From Clostridia bacterium (GTDB taxonomy: Bacteria > Bacillota > Clostridia > Christensenellales > Aristaeellaceae): 64,000 nucleotides of DNA. The DNA is taken from the NCBI GenBank assembly GCA_017937655.1, contig JAGBDE010000050.1:1-64000 (forward strand). Direction: 5' to 3'. Positions 58,664 through 64,000 of the stretch are shown here, piece after piece. The translations under genes were made by a program, and so were the position numbers. Below the pieces are notes generated by a model. That model was not told the origin of the DNA, did no database searches, and saw nothing but the letters and a program-made list of their open reading frames with translations. The stretch's first letter is position 1; each line of letters starts with the position of its first letter.

Positions 58664-59866
58664 TCAACACCCGGACAGCAGCGCACGGCCCTTGCCGGAA
58701 AGGGTAAGCTCCGGACCGGCGGCGGGCAGGAATACGGTGCAGCCAGGGATCAGGTTCAGGCTGCCGCCCTGCCAGGAAAGGGTCAGGGGATCCAGGACGG
58801 TCAGGATGCGGAAGGTACCGCAGGGGGGGAGCGTAACGCGGGTGGCCACCGCGGCGCAGTCCAGGCGGAAGGCGGGCACCTGCAACAGGGAGTGGAGATG
58901 ATCGTCCAGGGCGGTGGGCATCTGGGCGGTCTGTCCCTTCAGCTCCGGCCGGATCACGTCGATGGACTGCCGGATGTGCAGCGGCCGCTTCTCGCCCTTG
59001 TCATTGGTGCGGTTGAAGTCCCACAGGCGGTAGGTCACGTCGCTGGACTGCTGGATCTCGTAGAGCAGAATGCCCCCGCCGATGGCATGCACCATGCCCG
59101 CCGGCATGAAGAACACGTCGCCGGGGCGGGCGGGCACACGGGCGATAAGTGGCTCGATGTCCGCGCCGGAAAGGAGGCCCGCCTCCAGCTGGGCCAAAGA
59201 CACGCCCTCCTTGATGCCGTAGAGGATGCTGGCGTTTTCCTCCGCTTCCAGGATGACCCAGGCTTCCGTCTTGCCCAGCTTGCCTTCGTTGGTGGCGGCG
59301 TAGGCGTCGTCCGGGTGGACCTGCACGCTGAGGGATCCCTTGGCAGCCAGCAGTTTCAGCAGCAGGGGGAAGGTCTCGCCCGCAGGCAGACCGGTAACGC
59401 GCGGTTCCCGGGCGATGAGATCGCTCAGGGTTTGGCCGTTGTCCGTGACGCTTTCCAGCCCGGGGATGACGCTCAGCTCCATGGCCTCGCCGGTACGATC
59501 GTCCGGGATGTTTTTGCCAAAAACCCGGCGCAGCTGATCGCCGCCCCAGGGGGTCATCTCGCCGTGGCGATAGGCTGGGTGCATGCGGAGGGGCAGCAGG
59601 GGGCAGTCCGCGGTGAGGGGCATTTCCAGCAGGAGGCCGTCAGGGGTATCTGCCACAGGGCGGAAGGCGGCCAGGGCGTCGCCCATGGAGGACGGGGCAA
59701 GAATGCGCAGGCTGTCCCGGCCCTGGGCGGCAGCGGCGTCCCTGGCATGGGCCAGGGCGTCGGCATCGGTAATGCGGTAAACGCCCGGGTTCACGCCGTA
59801 AAGCCAGGGGCCCGCAGGGGAAATATCGGACTGGGAAAGGTTTTCCGTGAGTTTATTCCATTCCAT
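58664..59866 (-). CDS. manA: Mannose-6-phosphate isomerase, class I
   Basis: Interconverts mannose 6-phosphate and fructose 6-phosphate. The zinc-site motifs are SLSVQVHPDD near residue 180, KTEAWVILEAE and PAGMVHAIGGGILLYEIQQSSDVTYR. The 400-residue protein carries an N-terminal extension of about 95 residues before the usual family start (here TPWGGDQLRRVFG). The extension has no recognisable motif. The gene start overlaps the end of the ABC exporter gene by 14 bp. It ends 10 bp from a repeat. Confidence 0.9.
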   Translation of the reverse strand: MEWNKLTENLSQSDISPAGPWLYGVNPGVYRITDADALAHARDAAAAQGRDSLRILAPSSMGDALAAFRPVADTPDGLLLEMPLTADCPLLPLRMHPAYRHGEMTPWGGDQLRRVFGKNIPDDRTGEAMELSVIPGLESVTDNGQTLSDLIAREPRVTGLPAGETFPLLLKLLAAKGSLSVQVHPDDAYAATNEGKLGKTEAWVILEAEENASILYGIKEGVSLAQLEAGLLSGADIEPLIARVPARPGDVFFMPAGMVHAIGGGILLYEIQQSSDVTYRLWDFNRTNDKGEKRPLHIRQSIDVIRPELKGQTAQMPTALDDHLHSLLQVPAFRLDCAAVATRVTLPPCGTFRILTVLDPLTLSWQGGSLNLIPGCTVFLPAAGPELTLSGKGRALLSGC

Positions 59867-61637
59867 TTTCGTTGTCCTCCGTGTACATGCTGTAAAGCTC
59901 GAAATACTTGCCCTTCTTGGCCATCAGCTCCTGGTGGGTGCCCCGCTCCACAATGCCCTCCTGGGTCAGCACCCAGATGGAGCTGGCCCCCCGGATGGTG
60001 GTGAGCCGGTGGGCGATGGTGAAGGTGGTGCGGCCCTTGCTGAGGCTTTCCAGGGACTTTTGCACCAGGCGCTCGCTTTCGTTGTCCAGGGCGCTGGTGG
60101 CCTCGTCCAGGATGCGGATGGGCGGGTTTTTGAGGAACACCCGGGCGATGGAAATACGCTGCTTCTGTCCGCCGGACAGCTTCACGCCCCGCTCGCCCAC
60201 GAAGGTATCGTAGCCATTGGGCAGCTGGGCGATGAACTCGTCGGCCCCGGCCTGGCGTGCGGCGGCCTCTACCTCCTCCCGGGTGGCGCCGGGCTTTCCG
60301 TAGGCGATGTTGTCAAAAATGGTGCCGGAGAACATATACACTTCCTGCTGCACCATGCCGATGTTCTCTCTCAGGCTTCGCTGGGTCAGGCCGGTGATGT
60401 CCTGACCGTCGATCAGGATGCGGCCTGCGGTCACGTCGTAGAAGCGGGGAATCAGGTTGCAGAAGGTGGTCTTGCCGCCGCCGGAGGGGCCCACCAGGGC
60501 AATGCGCTCGCCTGCCTGTACCTGCTGGCTGATGTGGGCCAGCACGGTGCGGTCGTCGTCGCTGTAGTGGAAGCTGACGTCCTCGAAGGTAATGTCGCCC
60601 CGGACGTTTTCAAGCTCCTTGGCGTCGGGCGCGTCCTGGATGTCCGGCTCAATGTCCATCAGCTCCGCAAAGCGCTCGATGCCGGTCATGCCCCGCTGGA
60701 AGGCTTCCGCAAAGTCCACAATGCGGCGGATGGAAGTGAGCAGCGTGGAAATGTACAGCAGATAGGCCACATAGTCGCCGGGCTGGATCCAGCCCTTGAG
60801 CATGAAAATGGCGCCTGCTACCACCACCACGATGTACATCAGGCCGTCGAAGGAACGGGTGGTGGTGCTGTAACCCGCCATGAAGCGGTAGCGGTTCTTG
60901 CCGATGCGCACGTATTCCTTGCTGCCTTCGTCGAACTTGGCAATTTCCACGTCCTCGTTGGCAAAGCTCTTCACCACCCTGACGCCCAGCAGGCTGTCCT
61001 CCACCTGGGCGTTGATCTCGCCCACCTGGCGGCGGCTTTCCTTGAAGGCGGCCTTCATCTTTTTGTTGAAGTAGCGGGTGCAGACGAGCATGATGGGCAG
61101 CATCAGGAAGATGATCAGGGTCAGCCAGGGGCTGATGCCCATCAGGATGATGAAGGGGATGATGATCTTGATGCCGGCGATGAGGAACTCTTCCGGGCAG
61201 TGGTGGGCGAATTCCGTCACGTCGAACAGGTCGCTGGTGATGCGGGCCATGATCTGGCCCACCTTGGCGTTGCTGAAGTAGGAAAAGCCCAAAGTCTGCA
61301 GGTGGCAGAACAGGGCGTGGCGCATGTCCTTTTCAATGTACAGGCCCATGATGTGGCCCTGGGCGGTCATGTAGTAGCTGGCCAGGGCGTCGATGAGGCG
61401 CAGCAGCACGTACATTCCACCAATGCCCAGCACATACCCGATGCGCAGCATGGCAATGTCCTGCTGGGCCATGGTGGTGAAATTGCGGACGATGAGGGGC
61501 AGAACCAAATCGCACAGGGTGGTGAGCACGGCACAGAAAAGGTCAAACACCAGCAGGCGGCGATAGGGCTTGAAGTAAGGCAGAAAGCGCTTCATCAGCG
61601 CGGAGGTTTTCATGGTGCGATTCTCGGTCTGCTGCAT
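59853..61637 (-). CDS. ABC exporter with fused permease and ATPase (MsbA/BmrA type)
   Basis: A 594-residue half-transporter: six membrane helices in residues 25-320, then the ATPase with Walker A GPSGGGKTT, signature LSGGQKQR, Walker B IRILDEATSALD and the H-loop in IAHRLTTI. Such proteins form homodimers or heterodimers that export lipids, drugs or peptides. Only one half-transporter is present, so a homodimer is likely. It lies in a unit with two unknown genes upstream and manA downstream. The substrate is unknown. Confidence 0.93.
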   Translation of the reverse strand: MQQTENRTMKTSALMKRFLPYFKPYRRLLVFDLFCAVLTTLCDLVLPLIVRNFTTMAQQDIAMLRIGYVLGIGGMYVLLRLIDALASYYMTAQGHIMGLYIEKDMRHALFCHLQTLGFSYFSNAKVGQIMARITSDLFDVTEFAHHCPEEFLIAGIKIIIPFIILMGISPWLTLIIFLMLPIMLVCTRYFNKKMKAAFKESRRQVGEINAQVEDSLLGVRVVKSFANEDVEIAKFDEGSKEYVRIGKNRYRFMAGYSTTTRSFDGLMYIVVVVAGAIFMLKGWIQPGDYVAYLLYISTLLTSIRRIVDFAEAFQRGMTGIERFAELMDIEPDIQDAPDAKELENVRGDITFEDVSFHYSDDDRTVLAHISQQVQAGERIALVGPSGGGKTTFCNLIPRFYDVTAGRILIDGQDITGLTQRSLRENIGMVQQEVYMFSGTIFDNIAYGKPGATREEVEAAARQAGADEFIAQLPNGYDTFVGERGVKLSGGQKQRISIARVFLKNPPIRILDEATSALDNESERLVQKSLESLSKGRTTFTIAHRLTTIRGASSIWVLTQEGIVERGTHQELMAKKGKYFELYSMYTEDNENGME

Positions 61638-61670
61638 GGCAAGGAACGTCCTTTCTTTGGTAACGGGGGG

Positions 61671-62384
61671 TTATTCCTGGGCGGCGGGGGCGGTCAGGAT
61701 GGTGCTGCGGATCAGCTGGGGCAGCTCTTCCTTGCAGGAATAGGGCGCGGTGACGCAGTAGGCGGCGTTTTCCGTCTGGCCAAACACCCGGATGATCTGG
61801 CCGTTGTCCATCCAGGCAGCGTCCACGCCGCCGATGGCGTAAGCCCGCTGGCCGTCCAGGTGGAAGCCCTCGCCGCCCATCAGGGAGATGGCGCTGGTGG
61901 GGCGGATGCTTTCCACCAGCAGCTGCTCGCCGCTGGGAAGGGTGTAGGTCAGCGTCACCCGGCGGGCGAAGCCTCCCTCGAAGGCGGTATCGTAGATGCG
62001 GCTGCGCTCCATGGGCAACACGCCCGGGTACAGGCTGAGCACCGGCTGGCCAAAGGTCTGGGCCAGGCCCGTGGCGTCCGATTCACCTGGCACCTCCAGC
62101 GGGCTGATGGAATGGACGATCCTTTCCTCGGGGACGGCTTCCAGCTTCTGGGCCTCGTCCTCCGGCTCCCCAAGGAGCAGGAAAATATACACAAAGGCGA
62201 TGACCAGCGCCATCACCACCACAAAGAGGATCCGGCGCACCACCGTTTTCCATTTGGCGGGGGCCAGGTCGATCTCTTCCTCGTCGGTGATGGGCTTTTG
62301 CTTGGGCAGGTTCTGGTTTGGGTTCTGCTTTTCTTTCAGCCACTGGCTCTTTGCCGGGGCGGCGTTGCTGGGACGGTTCTGCAA
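61671..62384 (-). CDS. Single-pass membrane protein, unknown function
   Basis: A 237-residue protein with a polar, basic N-terminal tail, one membrane helix near residues 51-71 (ILFVVVMALVIAFVYIFLLL) and an outer domain of about 165 residues with beta-rich pattern (VTLTYTLPSGEQLLVESIRP). The start is TTG at 62384, with GGAGG eight bases before it. It sits 33 bp upstream of the ABC exporter. No family was recognised; an accessory role to the exporter is possible by position only. Confidence 0.72.
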   Translation of the reverse strand: MQNRPSNAAPAKSQWLKEKQNPNQNLPKQKPITDEEEIDLAPAKWKTVVRRILFVVVMALVIAFVYIFLLLGEPEDEAQKLEAVPEERIVHSISPLEVPGESDATGLAQTFGQPVLSLYPGVLPMERSRIYDTAFEGGFARRVTLTYTLPSGEQLLVESIRPTSAISLMGGEGFHLDGQRAYAIGGVDAAWMDNGQIIRVFGQTENAAYCVTAPYSCKEELPQLIRSTILTAPAAQE

Positions 62385-62407
62385 AAGGATCTCCTCCTTT
62401 GGTTTGG

Positions 62408-63115
62408 TCAGATGTTGAGGCCCGCTTCCTCAAGATGTTTGTCCAGCTTGGCGGTATCGCCGTTCATGCGGGCGGAAAAGGCCCGGTAAAAGGCGGTGAG
62501 CAGCATTTGCTTTTCGCCCGGGGCCAGTTCATCGTCCCGGCTGATGTTTTGAAGCATCCGGGCGGCGTGGGGGGCCAGCAGGGCCGGGGCGTTGCGGTGG
62601 TTCACAAAGCCGAAAAAGCTGCGCATGTACAGATTACTGCCTTCCAGGAACAGCTGGATGAAGTCCCCGCTGAGGGCTTCCAGGTACTCCCGGGTGAACT
62701 GCTCCCCGTCCGGGGCAAGGCGCTGGCACGCTTCCAGCTGGGGATGGTGGAACAGCTCCCGGCGCATATCCGCAATATCGTCCCGGGAAAGGCCCTGGGT
62801 GTCCAGATAGATTTGTAACAAATAGCACTTGATGTTGCGGAAGCTCACGTCCCGGCGGCCGCGCTCGTGAAGCCGGCCCAGCATCAGCATTTCCCGCTCA
62901 ATTTCCAGGGTGTCCGGGTGCTGGCTGCGCAATGCGCTGAGCATGGCGTGCTTCCTGACCGGATCCTCCTCCCGGCGGGCTTTTTCCAGCAGGGCAAGGC
63001 TTTCCTGGGGTAAGGCGGAATCGGCCGGGCGCTTCGTGCCGCAATGGGGGCAGAAGGCAAACTCCGGGGCATATTCCCGCCGGCAGCCCGGGCAGGTGAA
63101 AAGGCTTTGCTGCAT
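62408..63115 (-). CDS. Zinc-ribbon protein, unknown function
   Basis: A 235-residue soluble protein with an N-terminal zinc ribbon (CPGC ... CPHC, residues 8-25) and a largely helical remainder (SLALLEKARREED; LRSQHPDTLEIEREML). No catalytic motif is seen. It is the first gene of the unit leading to the exporter and manA. AAAGGAG lies about ten bases before the ATG. The C-terminal region has no recognised family. Confidence 0.72.
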   Translation of the reverse strand: MQQSLFTCPGCRREYAPEFAFCPHCGTKRPADSALPQESLALLEKARREEDPVRKHAMLSALRSQHPDTLEIEREMLMLGRLHERGRRDVSFRNIKCYLLQIYLDTQGLSRDDIADMRRELFHHPQLEACQRLAPDGEQFTREYLEALSGDFIQLFLEGSNLYMRSFFGFVNHRNAPALLAPHAARMLQNISRDDELAPGEKQMLLTAFYRAFSARMNGDTAKLDKHLEEAGLNI

Positions 63116-63151
63116 GGTCTGGCTCCTTTCCGAAAGGGGGTGTATGCAGCT

Positions 63152-63180
63152 ATTTTACCACAGCCCGCAAGGGTTGAAAA
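63152..63180 (-). promoter_or_regulatory. Promoter of the zinc-ribbon/exporter/manA unit
   Basis: An extended -10 (TGG before TAAAAT) with a weak TTTTCA -35 at 17 bases on the minus strand. Confidence 0.5.
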
Positions 63181-63183
63181 GGG

Positions 63184-63212
63184 TTGTTGCAGCCTGGGAA
63201 TAATGGTATAAT
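63184..63212 (+). promoter_or_regulatory. Promoter of the nucleotidyltransferase gene
   Basis: TTGTTG and TATAAT are separated by 17 bases, 40 bases before the start codon. Its -35 lies only three bases from the -35 of the divergent promoter. Confidence 0.65.
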
Positions 63213-63252
63213 GGCAAGCGGAAGTTCCCATTGAGGAAAGGAGATAACACCT

Positions 63253-64000
63253 ATGAACAAGCCAATTCTCGTGATCATGGCCGCCGGTATGGGCAGCCGC
63301 TACGGCGGACTGAAGCAGATTGACCCCGTGGGGCAAAACGGCGAGATCATTCTGGATTATTCTCTGTTTGACGCCCGCCGGGCAGGTTTTGAGCGCGCGG
63401 TGATCGTCATCAAAAAGGAAAACGAAGCCCTGTTCCGTGAGGTGGTGGGCGACCGGGCCAGCCGGTTTATGGAGATCCGCTATGCCTATCAGGATCTGCT
63501 GGACCTGCCGGAGGGCTTTGCCGTTCCCGAGGGCCGGGTGAAGCCCTGGGGCACCGGCCATGCCATCCTGGCGGCCCGGGATTTGGTGGACGCGCCTTTC
63601 TGCGCCATCAATGCGGACGATTTCTACGGCGAGAACGCCTTCCGCCTGGCCTATGAGCATCTTTGCAATCTTAAGGACGACGGCGACGTGGCCATGGTGG
63701 GCTATCTTTTGAAGAACACCCTCAGCGAGACCGGCTCCGTGGCCCGTGGCGTGTGCGACATGGACGAAAACGGCCAGCTCACCGGCCTCACCGAGCGCAC
63801 TCACATCATCTCCACCGTGGACGGCCCCCTCATGACCGAGGACAGCGTGAACTACGTGCGCCTCAGCGAGGAATCCGTAGTGAGCATGAACATGTGGGCC
63901 TTCCCCTACGCCATGATGGAAAGCCTGAAAGCCCAGTTCCCCGTATTTTTGAAGGAACAGGTGCCGCAAAATCCCATGAAAGCGGAGTTCTTCCTGCCCT
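63253..64000 (+). CDS. Sugar-phosphate nucleotidyltransferase-like protein, 3' truncated by window edge
   Basis: The frame begins MNKPILVIMAAGMGSRYGGLKQIDPVG, with the NTP-transferase signature GMGSRYGG, and continues without a stop to the window end (249 codons seen). A metal-binding AINADDFYG lies near residue 117. Members of this group transfer nucleotides to sugar phosphates; the exact sugar is unknown. AAAGGAG lies 9 bases before the ATG at 63253. It is divergent from the zinc-ribbon gene and probably heads its own unit. Confidence 0.85.
   Translation, partial: MNKPILVIMAAGMGSRYGGLKQIDPVGQNGEIILDYSLFDARRAGFERAVIVIKKENEALFREVVGDRASRFMEIRYAYQDLLDLPEGFAVPEGRVKPWGTGHAILAARDLVDAPFCAINADDFYGENAFRLAYEHLCNLKDDGDVAMVGYLLKNTLSETGSVARGVCDMDENGQLTGLTERTHIISTVDGPLMTEDSVNYVRLSEESVVSMNMWAFPYAMMESLKAQFPVFLKEQVPQNPMKAEFFLP

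Noticed and set aside
59847..62489. An 880-codon plus-strand frame across manA, the ABC exporter and the next gene
   Set aside because: It is antisense to three well-supported genes, spans their boundaries and has no family signature.

Overview
The window reads as chromosomal DNA of a spore-forming Clostridia (Bacillota) lineage with a GC-rich genome, probably gut-associated. Evidence: a complete gerA-type germination operon, an alpha/beta small acid-soluble spore protein, yqfC/yqfD, the classic Firmicutes order yqfC-yqfD-phoH-pgpH-ybeY-cdd-era, ylxM-ffh-rpsP-khpA, Gram-positive ribosome-binding sites, consensus sigma-A promoters and U-tract terminators. No species can be named. No rRNA, tRNA, CRISPR array, prophage or transposase gene was found.

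Layout. 1-2.6 kb: two secreted SH3/XAC2610-like proteins in visibly less GC-rich DNA. 3-5 kb: RNase Y (rny), preceded by a perfect sigma-A promoter and a terminator that enclose about 270 nt of structured, probably non-coding RNA. 5-13 kb: another secreted SH3/XAC2610-like protein, then the era operon, in which ybeY and cytidine deaminase are one fused gene. 13.7-15.5 kb: a cytidylyltransferase/aminotransferase pair resembling 2-aminoethylphosphonate enzymes. 15.9-22.4 kb: gltX-leuS and ylxM-ffh-rpsP-khpA. 22.8-27.4 kb: three linked genes of unknown role (TPR, helical-repeat and zinc-ribbon membrane proteins). 28.3-31.2 kb: hslO, a methyltransferase, a SASP gene and a DUF624 membrane protein. 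31.4-42.9 kb, plus strand: phosphoesterases, lysA, apgM, an ABC-2 transporter, an isochorismatase-like hydrolase and two-subunit fumarase. 43-45.5 kb: polar amino-acid ABC importer. 45.7-47.8 kb: galM and a DUF2804 gene. 47.9-50.7 kb: asd-dapA-dapB, which with lysA supplies most of the lysine/diaminopimelate branch. 51-54.6 kb: XRE regulator, DegV protein and RecD2. 54.9-58.4 kb: gerA-type receptor operon with a short C subunit. 58.7-63.1 kb: an ABC exporter and manA behind two membrane or zinc-ribbon unknowns. From 63.25 kb: a nucleotidyltransferase cut by the window edge.

The most unusual feature is an interspersed, modular repeat in nine intergenic places. It combines 31-33 bp T-rich/A-rich palindromes, a hairpin with arms like AACCAGCTTCTACCC, and an approximately 80 bp linker module. 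Outer stem bases differ between copies yet stay complementary (CTAC/GTAG, GTTC/GAAC, CTCC/GGAG, GTCC/GGAC, CTTC/GAAG), as expected if pairing is selected. Many palindromes end exactly at, or a few bases from, the stop codon of a minus-strand gene. The hairpin module has the form of an intrinsic terminator. A second unusual spot is a 900 bp gene-free stretch at 27.4-28.3 kb with a tandem repeat, nested G/C hairpins and a strong G-quadruplex motif.

All functions are read from sequence by eye. Names rest on recognised motifs and gene order; promoter, terminator and RNA calls are predictions.
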